Translations under genes and position numbers: made by a program | Shown here: one piece after another, positions 33,930-46,734 of the stretch | How positions within the stretch are numbered: position 1 is the first letter of the stretch | Layout: each line of letters begins with the position of its first letter | Notes under the pieces: model-generated | The model's database searches: none | Told to the model about the DNA's origin: nothing | Seen by the model: the letters and a program-made list of their open reading frames with translations, nothing else | Assembly: GCF_029867415.1 (NCBI RefSeq) | Contig: NW_026705566.1 | Location: forward strand, 1-64,000 | Origin: Vicia villosa | Taxonomy: Eukaryota; Streptophyta; Magnoliopsida; Fabales; Fabaceae | Reading direction: 5' to 3' | DNA length: 64,000 nucleotides

Positions 33930-35734
33930 TAGGAATAATCTTTTCCTTAGGTACCCACAATTTCTTGGGTCCTTTCTTGTTAGTTTTCCTCAAGTTCTGA
34001 TTGAACTTGGGTTTAGCATAATATTTAACAGGAGGAACAGCATGATATTCTTTAGGTTTGTCAGCATGATATTTCTTAGGATGTGTCACATGCTTCTTGG
34101 TGTGAACAGTGTTAAAACTCTGTGCATGTGAAGTGAGCCTAATATCATGTGCATGGCCATATTTGAACTGATCATACAATGGCTTGTATGTGATCTTCAG
34201 ATCATCAATAGGTTCAAATTTATGTGAGGTATCACCCTCATAGCCAAAACCAAACCTTCTGTTTCCAGGAACTCCATATATCATAGAAGCAAGATGACTT
34301 CTGCCAATACTTCTAGATAAGAACCTTCTGGAGCTCGAGTCATATTCTTTCAGAATATGATTGAGACTCGAAATGTATTCTTCTGTTACAGAAGGAGATC
34401 CACTATCTTTGGATAGATTTAAAACTTTTTCCTTCAGTTCAGAATTTTCCACTTCCAGCTTCTTAGTTTCAAATTCAAACTGCTTCTTCAGCTTTTTGTA
34501 TTTGATACTAAGATGAGCCTTGAGTTCCAGAAGTTCTGTTAAACTGGAAACTAACTCTTCTCTAGATAGTTCAGAAAATACCTCTTCAGAATCTGATTCT
34601 GATATAGATTCTGATCCATCATCTTCTGTAGCCATCAGCGCGAAGTTGGCTTGCTCTCCTTCAGAGTCTGATTCTGATTCAGAATCATCCCATGTTGCCA
34701 TAAGACCTTTCTTCTTATGAAACTTCTTCTTGGGATTCTCCTTCTGAAGTTTTGGACATTCATTCTTGAAGTGTCCAGGCTCATTGCACTCATAGCAGAC
34801 AGCCTTCTTCTTGTCAGATCTTCTGTCACCAGAAGATTCTCCTCGTTCAAATCTCTTTGAACTTCTGAAGCCTCTGAACTTCCTTTTCTTGCTCTTCCAG
34901 AGTTGGTTTACCCTTCTGGAGATCATGGACAGTTCATCTTCTTCTTCTGATTCTGATTCTTCAGAATCTTCTTCTTTAGCCCGAAAAAGCGTTAGTGCAT
35001 TTTTTAACATTAGATTTTAATGGAATAGACTTACCTTTCTTTTGAGGCTCGTTTGCGTCCAGCTCTATTTCATGGCTTCTCAAGGCACTGATAAGCTCTT
35101 CCAAAGAAACTTCATTCAGATTCTTTGCAATCTTGAATGCTGTTACCATTGGACCCCATCTTCTGGGTAAGCTTCTGATAATCTTCTTTACATGATCAGC
35201 CTTGGTGTAGCCTTTATCCAGAACTCTTAATCCAGCAGTTAGCGTTTGAAATCTTGAGAACATCTTCTCAATGTTTTCATCATCCTCCATCTTGAAGGCT
35301 TCATATCTCTGGATTAGAGTAAGAGCTTTAGTCTCCTTGACTTGAGCATTTCCCTCATGGGTCATTTTCAATGACTCATATATATCATAGGCCGTTTCCC
35401 TGTTAGATATCTTCTCATACTCAGCATGAGAGATAGCATTCAGCAAAACAGTTCTACATTTATGATGATTCTTGAAAAGCTTCTTCTGATCATCATTCAT
35501 TTCTTGCCTTGTAAGCCTTACGCCACTAGCTTTCACTGGATGTTTGTAACCATCCATCAGAAGATCCCATAGTTCACCATCTAGACCAAGAAAGTAACTT
35601 TCCAGTTTATCTTTCCAGTATTCAAAGTTTTCACCATCAAATACTGGTGGTCTAGTATAACCATTGTTACCATTGTATTGCTCAGCAGAGCCAGATGTAG
35701 ATGCAGGGGGATCTGTTGGAATTTCACCAGCCAT
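33814..35734 (-). pseudogene. gag: gag of copia C, frameshifted
   Basis: Starts MAGEIPTDPP. It has the copia gag domain with W-K-D-K-L-E-S-Y and L-W-D-L-L-M-D-G-Y, a CCHC zinc knuckle (C-Y-E-C-N-E-P-G-H-F-K-N-E-C) near 34760-34800, and an acidic and coiled-coil region before the end. Compared with D there is one extra A in an A-run near 34985, shifting the frame between 35734-34976 and 35010-33814. The last 116 nt overlap the protease frame. Confidence 0.9.
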
Positions 35735-35806
35735 CTTTTACCGAAGCGTTTTTCTCTTCCTGAATCTTTTCTAAACACGGTTAAGTGCTTGCACCTTAGA
35801 ACCGGC

Positions 35807-35818
35807 GCTCTGATGCCA
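35807..35818 (-). promoter_or_regulatory. Primer binding site of copia C (initiator tRNA-Met type)
   Basis: Minus-strand TGGCATCAGAGC lies two bases after the 5' LTR; it differs at one base from the common TGGTATCAGAGC. Confidence 0.85.
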
Positions 35819-35820
35819 AT

Positions 35821-36963
35821 TGAAGGATAGAAAAACACTTAGAAAGGGGGGGGGGTTGAATAAGTGTAGTTTAAAAACTTGAACGATAAAAACAAATTGC
35901 ACAGTTATTTTTATCCTGGTTCGTTGTTAACTAAACTACTCCAGTCCACCCCCTCGGAGTGATTTACCTCACCTGAGGATTTAATCCACTAATCTCAACA
36001 GATTACAATGGTTTTCCACTTAGTCCGCGACTAAGTCTTCTAGAGTATCCTGATCACTACCTGATCACTCCAGGAACAATTGCTTAGACACAAGCTAAGA
36101 CTTTCTAGAGTATCCTGACCACCACGTGATCACTCTAGTTACAACTGCTTAGACACAAGCTAAGACTTCCTAGAGTATTCTGATCACACTTGATCACTCT
36201 AGTTACTTACAAATTAATGTAATCAAATTCTAATAGTATTACAATGCTTCTGAAAAGCTATAATCACAACAGTGATATTTCTCTTAAAGTTTAAGATTAA
36301 TCTCACTAATATATTACAACATCAATGTAGTGAGCTTTGATGAAGATGAAGTTTGAGAGCTTTAATTTGAACAGCGTTTCAGCAAGTTAATTATCAGCAG
36401 ATTCTGGTTACCTTGCTTCTCATCAGAACTTCATATTTATAGGCACTTGAGAAGATGACCGTTGGGAGCATTTAATGCTTTGCGTATTTCGTACAGCATT
36501 GCATTTAATGTTTCACTCTTTTGTCAACTATCTCGAGCCTTGTTTACGCTGTGTCTACTGACGTTGCCTTTAATAGCTTCTAACGTTCCTTTTGTCAGTC
36601 AGCGTAGTCAAACAGCTTGGTGCAAAGCATTTTCTTGTCTTCTGACCTTGAAGTGCTTCTGAGCGTGATACCATGAGAACTTCAATGCTTCTGCTTCTGA
36701 TCTCAAGTTCTTCTGATGCTTCCATAGACCCATGTTCTGATTCTGCTTGACCATCTTCTAATGTCTTGCCAGACCATGTTCTGAGGTTGCATGCTGAACC
36801 TTCTGAGTCAAAGCTTCAGAGCGCTGATTTGTGCATACTCTTTATATATTTCCTGAAAAGGGAAATTATAGTGTATTAGAGTACCACATTATCTTACACA
36901 AAATTCATATCCTTGTTATCATCAAAACTAAGAATATTGATCAGAACAAATCTTGTTCTAACA
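35821..36963 (-). repeat. 5' LTR (sense) of copia C
   Basis: 1143 bp. Same termini as the partner LTR; a TATAAATA box on the minus strand is at 36434-36441. A block of about 65 bp present in the other LTR (about 27598-27660) is missing around 36607, with a short AG microhomology at the junction. Run of 9 G near the end. Confidence 0.93.
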
Positions 36964-39900
36964 GATCATAATTCATCAAGGAAAAATCAAAAATCAACAA
37001 AACCCTAAGTTTCAAAATTAGGGTTTTCTCCTAAAAAGTCAACTGAACTTTGACTGGTCATAACTCTCTCATCCTTCATCCAAAAAATTCAAACCAAAGC
37101 TTATTTTGAAGGAAATTCAATTATCTTTCAAATGCAATTGGTCCCATGGTCATTAGATTCACCATTTGAAAAATATGAATCAAGACATTACAGGTCATTT
37201 TCAAAGTCAACAAGAAGTCACTTTTTTCAAAAGGACACACAAGGAGCATGGAAAATCATTTTGATATGAGACCAAAGACATTGGTTAGAGGACTCTTTGA
37301 GGTTTCCAAAAAGTGCAAGAACTCCTTCATATGATAAAAATTTAGGGATTTACACCTTGTTGAAGTTGGCTAAATTTTGGGAAATGCATGAAATCAACAT
37401 TGATCAAAAATGTTTTTCTTCCAAATGAGACCCAATTTCCATGATCCAAACATGTTTACCATGATGTAAAGGGCCTCCCACGACCAAGACAAAGCCCACA
37501 TCATTTTTGTTCTTTTTTTGATTTAATTTTATCACATATAAGATTAAATTAAAAAAGGAAAATGGAAGGATAATGCATAGCTTGAATCTTAAGCATGACT
37601 CATCAAAGAATCTTCAATTTTCTGCAGCAAAAGGAAGTACAAAGCAAGAGAAGTAATGGAGAGCAAGCTTTGGTCAAAGTTTCAAAGATTTTTAATATTT
37701 AAAAATCAAAGTTTCAACAAAGCTCATCAATGCTTCTAGCTTAGATTTTAAGCACCTCTTAGCTTATAAATTAGGCAACATACTTCACCAAATAGAACAC
37801 ACACGATATCATAGCAAGGGTATAGCCATCAACTTCACAAAATTCTCACAAAAATATCAAATACTTTGTAATTTTCGTTTTGCAACTTCCAGCTTACTTC
37901 AATAAAAATAACCATTCAAATCATCCCTTGGGGTCACATAGAGTAAGATTGATGCACTAAACAAGTCCCATAATGGTTTAAATGCGTGTATCACCATCTT
38001 CATATTCTTAACTTCATAACTTTCGTTTTCATATGCATGCTTGATTAAAATAAAAACTAACCACTTGCATGGACTCATGGCATGATGTAGAGTAGGTTTG
38101 AGTGATCACATGCAAGCTTTAACGTGGTTTTGAAGCTCTACCACTTTTGAGCTTCAAACATGTGAAGCTTTCGTTCTCCATGATACAAGCTCCAAATGAA
38201 AAAACTAACGACGCTATCATGTTCAGAAGGGTCCATTTAGGTGATTTGGGTGGCCCTTGTTCTTTTTTATTTTCGTTTTATAGGTCATTCAAAAGGTTAA
38301 AAAATTGAAAGCAAAATCCGCAGGAAAATCCACAGGTAAGTTTGCAGGAAATTCCGCAGGTACCAAGGAAGAAGATGATGAATAGTAAAGAGGAAGATTT
38401 GACCGCACGCGTGGCGCTTTCCTCTCCTCTCATTCGCTGGTCAACCAGCATGGACCCCACCTGGAATATTTGAATCCTGAATGATCACATGCAATCTCTT
38501 TATCCACGTGCACCATGTGTCCATCAATCTTAGCCATAGATCTCCACTAATCTTCAATCCAACGCACCAACATGCACCCCCATATCATAGACTTTCAGAT
38601 TAATCACCAAGGATCATAGCCTTATTTTTATTTTAATTTCTTTGCAAAATTAATTTAAATAGTTTCAAAAATCAAAAAAATATAATAAAAATATTTTTAG
38701 GCTTCTAAAATAATCTATTATTTTTTGACATAAAATATTTTATTTTTTTTTTAATATTAAAATATTTTATATAATTAATTAGTATATATTTATATATTTG
38801 CTCTTTTAATTATTTTAACCAATCAAAAAATCATAAAAAAAAAATTGTTCTTTATATTAAATGTAGTTTATATATTATAGACTAATTTTGTACATATTTA
38901 GGATAATTTTCTCTTTAAGTTTTAATTATTTGTATAATTATTTGCATAATTATGTATTAATTAACTTAATAAATTCAAAATCAATTTCAAAAAATCTAAA
39001 AAAATCAGTTTTGTTTAAAAATTAATTGACAAGCATTTTGAACATGTTTTAAGCTTAATTTTTAGGTTTAAAATTTTATTTCCATCTTTTTCTCATTCTA
39101 ATTAAATTAATCATGCATTAATTCTAATTAAAATCAATCATCAAAAAATCCAAAAAATATTTCTTTTATTTTCTTGCAATTTAAATTCATAGATCAAGTG
39201 TATAGGTTGTCAAATTCATGTAAATAGCGTAGTTTACATTTCCCGCAAAATCGATGTAATAGCGTAGATTTATTTTCGGCATTTTACATTTCCGCATTTT
39301 AAATTCCAGCACATATAAAACTGCGTGTATGCCAAAGATAAAATCGAATCGTTAGATCACTAACTTCAAAGATAAAATATCTGAATCAAAACACAATCAC
39401 ACTTGCACCTCTTAGGGTAATCCCTCTTTTACTCTTTTCAAAATCAAAATCAAATTCTACTGTTTCAAATGCAAAATCGAACTTTCGTTTACATCCGGTA
39501 AAAGGATAGTTTTTTAAAGGAAATAGGAAAAGACCTTATAACTTAGGGTAGACCTCCTAATTTGCTTGCTCAAATCAAAACAAACAAATGTCTCATATAT
39601 CATTGTTTTTCAAAATGAAACTTTCAAAAAAGACCATACTTTGTATATATCCAAACGAGGATCATTACGAAGTTAACGTTCTTTTTTTCAAAAAAAACAT
39701 CTTTCGAAAGATAAAAACACTTTGTATACATCCGCACAAGGATCATTACAAAGTCAATTTACAAAGGTATTTGAAACCACATACAAGCATTTCAAGGCAA
39801 TAGAAAAGTGATTCAAAAGAAGTGAGCTAAGCAAATTAAAGAGCCCATGGATAACCATGGATACAAAGGGTGCTAACACCTTCCCTTTGTATAACCTACT

Positions 39901-40075
39901 CCCTTACCCAGAATTTCTTAAAGGTCTTTTTCTGTTTCTTTTATAAACCTTTCCTTAATTGGATAAAATAAAAGTCGGTGGCAACTCTCTGATTTTCAAA
40001 AACACAAAAGCAAAAAGAAAAGAGTCAGTTCGCGTATCTCTCCGTGAGAGGTATGGTAAAAAACCGAGGGCGACA

Positions 40076-40080
40076 AGTAT
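40076..40080. repeat. Target-site duplication (right) of Ogre B
   Basis: agtat after the 3' LTR of B; gag of A resumes at 40081. Confidence 0.93.
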
Positions 40081-42854
40081 CAATACAATGCTGACCTTGC
40101 ACCAACCCGTACTCAACTGCGAGGCATGTCTATGGCACCAAAAGAAAGTTTAAAAGGGTATGCACAAAAGTGGAGAGATCTAGCTGGAAGGGTTCAACCA
40201 CCCTTATCTGATCGCGAGATGGTCGACATGTTCATGGGCACTTTAACTGGCCCTTTCTACAGTTATTTGCTGGGAAGCTCATCATCAGGTTTCACTGACC
40301 TGATATTAACTGGAGAGCGTGTTGAAAGCGGTATTCAAAGTGGAAAAATTCAAATAAGCTCCTCCTCTGGTACTACAAAAAGGCCCATCAGTAGGAGAAA
40401 TGAAGTCAATACAATGAACAGTCAGAAAGGTTGCAAAAGTGAGCATCACCAATCTGTAGGGGCTGTTCTGATCTCTGCATCCACACCTCAAAAAGATCAA
40501 CCGCCGAAGTATACGCGTCGACCAGATGCACCAAGAAGAAACTTCACCAGAATCAATATGCCAATTTCTCAAGCATTGCAGCACTTGTTAAAAGCAGATC
40601 TGATCACATTGAAAGATCCTCCAAAGAATGTCAACACTTCCTCTCCGAGTTATCGCCCCGATGCAACATGTGCATACCATTCTAACTGTCCAGGACATGA
40701 TGCCGATCACTGTTGGACCCTGAAAAATAAAATACAAGACATGATATATGTTAGGGAAATTGAGTTCGATCCTCCAGAGACTCCAAATGTCATCACTGCA
40801 CCTATGCCGAAACATGACAAGACCGTTAATGCTATCATAGACACTGTTTACATCTATGATGTGAGAGAATTGTCAACTCCGCTCCTTGAAGTCAAAAGAA
40901 AGTTAATCCGAGCTGGTTACTTTCCAGGTTGTGACCCTGATTGCTTTTATTGTGCACACCTACCCAATGGTTGTGAGAATCTGAAAATAGGAATTCAAAA
41001 GTGGATGGATCACCGTATCATTATGTTTGAAAGGCTCCCTTCTATGGACGTTTTATGCGAAGTCTTTTCAAACGGGATGAGAGTAGAGGACGTCTCAATG
41101 GTTTCTAACATACCGTTGAAAATCCCTACCAAAACTCCTTTCAAAATTTCTGCTGCACCCAAAGTGGCATCGGTAATCATTACCAGTCCGACTCCATTTC
41201 CATACTCCTCGGACAAAGCTGTCCCGTGGAGTTATGACACTAATGTTTATGTCCATGGAGTTAAGCAAGACACCTTGACTGAAGAGGCCATGAATTTTAC
41301 TACTCCAACTGTTGATAATATTGTGGGTACTAGTAAGATTACGAGAAGCAGAAGGATCTTTTCACCAGAAATTTCTCCAAATATTGCTACTAATCCAGTC
41401 CAAATCCCAGTTCCTAATCAAGATATCAACGCTCGAGGCAAGGAGCCACTAGTTGAACCAGTTCAAGTACCGGTGGAAGTCACTGTTGAAGATCCGTCGA
41501 AGCAAGAAATGGATGAAATATTGAAAATCATCTGCAAAAGTGATTACAATATTGTCGAACAATTGGGGCACACTGCTTCAAAGATTTCAATGCTGTCTTT
41601 GCTAAAATATTCAGAGGCTCATGCCAAGGCCCTGATGAAGTTCCTGAAAGCTGCACATGTACCACAGGAAATTTCAGTCGATCAATTTGAAAATTGTGTT
41701 GCCAGTCTAACAGTGAATAATGGTCTCGGTTTCTCTGATGCTGATTTAACCCCTGCTGGGAAAAATCACAATAAAGCCCTGCACATCTCCATTGAATGTA
41801 ACGACACCACTTTGTCTCATGTGCTAGTGGACAACGGTTCCTCTTTGAACGTGTTACCAAAAGCAGTACTGGAAAAACTTGACTTCGAAGGAGTTGTGTT
41901 ACAACCAAGCAATGTTGTGGTAAGAGCCTTCGACGGGTCAACAAGAACAGTATACGGAAAAGTGAAGCTCCCAATCAGAGTGGGCTCTCAGATCTTTGAT
42001 TCTACCTTTTATGTAATGGAAATTCACCCAGCATATTCCTGTTTACTAGGACGCCCTTGGATACATGGGGCAAACACTGTAACTTCTACCCTGCATCAGA
42101 AGTTAAAGTATCTGGTAAAAGGCAAGGTCGTCACAATTTATGGCGAATAAGAGTATGTAGTTAGCCACATGAGCAACTCCAAGTATGTTGAGATGGATGG
42201 TGAATTCATCGAAACTCCCTGCCAATCTTTTGAGGTGGTCTTTCCAGATGTCTCTATTGCCAAACATATTTCTGCCACTCCTGCTACAAAAATAGCTCCA
42301 ACTATGGCTTCTCTGAAAGATGCTAAAGCTGTGATCGAAGAAGGTGGTTACACAGTATGGGGACAGCTCCTCGATGTACCTTACAAGTTCGATAAGCTAG
42401 GCCTGGGCTATGCTAATGGAAATCAGAAGAACGATCAAAGTCCTCGTTCTGGAGGATTAATGTCACATTTCATCAGCCAAGGAGTGAACGCTGTTGAAGA
42501 CGATGGAGTGAACGCTGAAGAAGTCTAGGAAACACCAAATAATGAGAATGATTTCCTGACACAAAACACTGCTCCCCAGAATGCACAAGTCTCCCTCAAA
42601 GACATCATTCCAACTGGATGGGACGATCTTATCGGGTATCTCGCTCAGCCAACAGAAGCATCTCAGCCTGGGCTCTCGTATCCAGCAGAGTATCTTGCTT
42701 ATCCTGAAGGATCAACAGCTCATTTCCCCACCAAAGAAATCAATGTTGTGGAAGACGAAGAAGACAACTGCAACTGGAGCAGCTGGATACTCCCTGCTCA
42801 CAACAATGGATTGAACAACTGGGAAGCTGAGGATGTGATCTCCTTTGATCAGGA
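40081..42854 (+). pseudogene. gag-pro: gag-protease of Ogre A, 3' part, degenerate
   Basis: Continuation of the gag split at 8523, in the same phase. Holds the second half of the gag domain, the zinc-knuckle-like cluster C-A-Y-H-S-N-C-P-G-H near 40670, the protease motif V-D-N-G-S-S-L-N near 41832, and the spacer before the intron. In-frame stops: TAA at 42148-42150 and TAG at 42526-42528. About 360 nt carrying two of the three P-T-G-W repeats of B are missing near 42510. The frame then runs to the predicted donor at 42854/42855. Confidence 0.92.
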
Positions 42855-43111
42855 GTAAATGAAATTTCCTGTTTTCGTTGTGCAAAGATAAAAATGGTTC
42901 CTGTACTATCGAACCATGAACTTGAAAGCAGTGTGCCTTGCCCGAAGCACACTGGTCCTTTTTATAAGGGTTTGTCATATCATGATCATGTTCATTCAAT
43001 AAAATCATGGGACGTTTGCATATTCAAAATTTTGTGATCCTTTTTCTTTCTTTGCTTTATTCATTTTCAAATAGCTATGTGTTCTTACACACACCCACAT
43101 AATAAATGCAG
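42855..43111 (+). other. Predicted pro/RT intron of Ogre A (257 bp)
   Basis: The same donor (GA|GTAAAT) and acceptor (AATGCAG|A) as in B, with a CT-rich run before the acceptor. The 257-bp length changes the reading phase between exons, yet splicing restores it; without splicing the frame is lost. This supports these exact boundaries. Confidence 0.75.
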
Positions 43112-46100
43112 ATTCACATTCACTCTGGATCCTGTTGATAACGATTCTGCTATTGCCAGTCATGACTTTGAAAATCCGATCTACCAAACTGAGGACGAAA
43201 GTGAGGAAGATTGTGAAGTACCAAGGGAAATTACAAGGCTGTTAGAACAAGAGGAAAAGACTATACAGCCGCATGAAGAACCAATTGAGGTTATCAACTT
43301 GGGCAGTGACGAAGAAAAGAAAGAAGTCAAGATAGGGGCTGATCTAGAAGACAGTGTCAAGCAAAGACTGATTCAAATGTTACAAGACTACGTTGAGATA
43401 TTCGCCTGGTCCTATGAAGATATGCCTGGCCTTGACACGGATATTGTGGTTCATCGCATGCCGATCAAAGAAGGTAGCACTCTAGTTAAGCAGAAACTGC
43501 GGAGGAGTAGGCCTGATATGTCAAAGAAGATCAAAGACGAGGTCAAGAAGCAATTCAATGCTGGCTTTCTGAAAGTTGTGAGTTATCCTCCTTGGATAGC
43601 TAACATAGTGCCTGTGCCTAAAAAGGACGAGAAAGTCAGAATGTGTGTAGACTATAGAGATCTGAATCGGGCAAGCCCCAAAGATGATTTCCCTTTACCT
43701 CACATCGATGTACTTGTTGACAATACCGCACAATGCAAGGTATTCTCCTTTATGGATGGATTCTCAGGGTACAATCAAATCAAGATGGCACCCGAAGACA
43801 TGGAAAAAACAACTTTCACAACACCCTGGGGAACCTTTTGTTATAAAGTAATGCCCTTTGGTTTAAAGAATGCAGGAGCAACATATCAGCGTGCAATGGT
43901 AGCTCTGTTCCATGATATGATTCATCAAGAAATAGAGGTTTACGTGGATGATATGATTGCAAAGTCCAACACCGAAGAAGAACATATGGGTCATCTGCAC
44001 AAGCTGTTTGACAGACTCAAGAAGTACAGGTTGCGACTAAATCCGAACAAGTGTACCTTTGGAGTAAGATCCGGTAAACTCTTAGGTTTCATCGTCAGTA
44101 GCAAAGGTATTGAAGTTGATCCTACCAAGGTCAAAGCCATTCAAGAAATGCCCATACCCCGTACTGAGAAACAAGTCAGAGGATTCTTGGGACGTCTGAA
44201 CTACATAGCCAGATTTATTGCCCATATGACTACTACTTGTGTGCCGATCTTCAAACTGTTGAAGAAAGATCAGGTGGAAAGATGGAATGACAAATGCCAA
44301 TTAGCCTTTGATAAAATCAAAGAATATCTCCAAAAACCGCCAATCTTGTTACCACCAGTGGAAGGGAGACCTCTGATAATGTACCTAACAGTGTTAGAAG
44401 ATTCAATGGGGTGTGTACTGGGGCAACATGACGAGTCTGGCCGAAAGGAGCATGCAATCTACTATCTTAGCAAAAAGTTTACCGATTGTGAAACAAGGTA
44501 CTCACTGCTCGAGAAAGCTTGTTGTGCCTTAGAATGGGCGGCTCGCCGACTAAGGTAGTATATGCTAAACCATACCACTTTCTTGATCTCCAAAATGGAT
44601 CCTATCAAGTATGTGTTCGAAAAACCTGCTCTCTCTGGAAGAATAGCAAGATGGCAAATGATCTTAACAGAGTATGACATTCAGTACACTTCACAAAAAG
44701 CGATCAAAGGAAGTGTGGTAGCTGATCATCTGGCTCATCAAGTAGTGGATGATTATCAAGCGTTGAACTTTGACTTCCCAGATGAAGACATTATGCTAGT
44801 TATTGACTACAAACAACTAGGACCAGAGGAAGGACCCGAGCCAGGATCCCGATGGACTATGGTTTTTGATGGAGCCTCTAATGCACTTGGCAATGGCATC
44901 GGAGCTGTAATCATTTCCCCTGCAGGAGGTTATACACCATTCACTGCCAGATTATGCTTCAACTGCACTAACAATATAGCCGAATATGAAGCATGTATTC
45001 TGGGTCTCAAAGCTGCAATTGATTTAAGAATCAAGTTCCTGGAGGTCTACGGAGACTCGGCGCTTGTAATTTATCAAGTCAAAGAGGAATGGGACACGAA
45101 GCACCCGAATCTAATTCCTTACAAAGAATATGTGCTGAGCTTGATTCCTTACTTCGAAGAAATCACTTTTGAACATATCCCGCGCGAAGAAAATCAACTA
45201 GCTGATGCCCTAGCTACCATGTCATCTATGTTCAAAGTCAGGTGGGACAATGAGGCGCCAATGATCACCATTTACAGACAAGATGAACTAGCCTATTGCA
45301 ATGAGATTGATACCGAAGGAGTGGAGGAAAAACCATGGTTCCATGAAGTAAAAAGATATCTCGAAGCTCAGGAATACCCTGAAGGGGCATCCATTAACGA
45401 TAGAAAGTTTCTAAGAAGATTTGCTGCTAAATTCTTTCTAAGTAATGGAATCCTGTACAAACGCAACCATGACTCGACTTTGCTTCGTTGTGTAAACAAG
45501 AAGGAAGCAGAACAGATTATGGAAGACATACACAATGGTGCTTTCGATACTCATTCAAGTGGACATACAATGGCTAAAAAGATTCTGAGAGCAGGTTATT
45601 ACTGGTCCACCATGGAGACAGACTGCCATCATCACTCCAGAACTTGTCACAAATGCCAGATATATGCCGACAAAGTACATGTACCTCCAGTCCCGTTAAA
45701 CGTCCTGACGGCTCCTTGGCCTTTTGCAATGTGGGGTATTGATATGATTGGAGAAATCAAGCCTACTGCCTCCAACGGACATCGTTTTATCCTGGTCGCT
45801 ATCGATTACTTCACCAAATGGGTAGAAGCAGCTTCATTTGCTTCTGTCACCAAGAACGTAGTGGCCCGATTTATCAAGCACAATCTCATTTGTCGGTATG
45901 GCATCCCTGAAAGGATCATCACAGACAATGGCACAAATTTAAACAACAGAATGATTACTGAACTCTGCACACAGTTCAAGATCAAACATTATAATTCATC
46001 TCCATATCGACCAAAGATGAATGGCGCGGTGGAAGCTGCCAACAAGAACATCAAGAAGATCATACAAAAGATGACAGTAACCTACAAAGACTGGCATGAG

Positions 46101-46582
46101 ATGTTACCTTTTGCTCTTCATGGTTATCGCACATCAGCGGGTACTTCAACAGGGGCACTCCATTTTCCTTAGTCTATGGTATGGAGGCAGTTCTTCCAAT
46201 TGAAATTCAGATTCCTTCCCTAAGGATTATGAAAGAAGCTGATCTAGACGAAGACGATTGGATTCAGACTCGGTTGGACTAGATAAACTTGATTGATGAA
46301 AAGAGGCTCGCAGCTATTTGTCATGGTCAGTTGTACCAGAAATGTATGATCAAAGCCTTCAACAAGAAAGTCAAAAGTCAGGCATATCAAATCGGTGATT
46401 TGGTTGTCAAACACATTATCTTACCACAAGGTGACCCCAGAGGCAAGTGGACTCCCACTTATGAGGGACCGTTTGTAATCAAGAAAGTATTCTCCGGCGG
46501 AGCCATGTTGCTTACCACTATGGACGGCGAGGATTTCCCACACACTGTAAATGCGGACATAGTCAAAAAGTACTTCGCTTAA
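43112..46582 (+). pseudogene. pol: RT-RNase H-integrase of Ogre A, degenerate
   Basis: Same domain order as B. RT has Y-V-D-D at about 43941-43952; RNase H keeps the catalytic Asp (F-D-G-A-S-N near 44868); the integrase keeps its zinc ligands (C-H-K-C) and core motifs (T-D-N-G-T, N-G-A-V-E). Lesions: TAG for Gln at 44556-44558 between RT and RNase H, a 1-nt loss near 46157 in the integrase C-terminal part, and TAG at 46280-46282. The natural TAA is at 46580-46582. Confidence 0.93.
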
Positions 46583-46593
46583 AGAAAAGCTCG

Positions 46594-46734
46594 CTAAGTT
46601 GAAAACCTGAAAGGGCGACTTAGGCAAAAAATGAGAGTCTCGGTGGATTGAAAACCTGAAAGGGCAATCCAGGCAAAAATTAGAGACTAAAAAATAATTA
46701 TCCCGGTAGGCTGAAAACCTGAAAAGGCAGCCTA
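46594..46734 (+). ncRNA. Three tandem hairpins after the integrase stop (Ogre A)
   Basis: Units at 46594-46623, 46644-46671 and 46707-46734. Stems: CTAAGTTG/CGACTTAG (one G.U), TGGATTG/CAATCCA (perfect) and TAGGCTG/CAGCCTA (perfect). Compared with B, unit 3 has C-G where B has an A.A mismatch and U-A where B has U.G, while units 1 and 2 interconvert U-A and U.G pairs. The loop AAAACCTGAAARGG and the trailing GGCAAAA are constant. This A/B comparison is the best evidence for a conserved RNA fold. Confidence 0.62.

Larger units (their letters stand above)
26807..36963 (-). mobile_element. Copia C: SIRE/Maximus-like Ty1/copia element in the 3' LTR of Ogre B
   Basis: 10157 bp on the minus strand with LTRs at both ends, PBS of initiator Met-tRNA type, gag, pol in the copia order PR-INT-RT-RH, an extra ORF after pol, and a PPT. 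Sense LTR ends are TGTTAG...CTTCA. Damage: an extra A in gag near 34985, and nonsense codons in pol at 33489 and 32736. The right LTR has lost about 65 bp relative to the left. SIRE/Maximus is inferred from gag-pol sequence style and the extra 3' ORF. Confidence 0.93.
8524..40075 (+). mobile_element. Ogre B: nested Ty3/gypsy (Tat/Ogre) element in gag of A
   Basis: A full structure: 5' LTR, PBS, ORF1, gag-pro, intron, RT-RNase H-integrase, hairpins, 48-bp minisatellite, PPT and 3' LTR, with duplication agtat. Without copia C it is about 21.4 kb. All major genes are broken: three lesions in ORF1, stops at 15815 and 16472, a TAG at 19262, a TGA at 20315, a frameshift near 21669, and changed catalytic or zinc-ligand residues. 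The first 630 bases of the two LTRs differ by about 1%. The LTRs are clearly diverged from those of A, so B is a distinct subfamily and not a duplicate of A. Confidence 0.95.
25209..40075 (+). repeat. 3' LTR of Ogre B, split by copia C
   Basis: It starts TGCTATACC (one change from the 5' LTR) and ends GGGCGACA. The parts are 25209-26806 and 36969-40075; with C and one duplicated gatca removed it is about 4.7 kb. Content matches the 5' LTR: TATA box at 25739, small ORF at 25839, telo-box hairpin after the C insertion at 36999, AT-rich stretch about 38620-39180. No other gene is seen. Confidence 0.95.
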
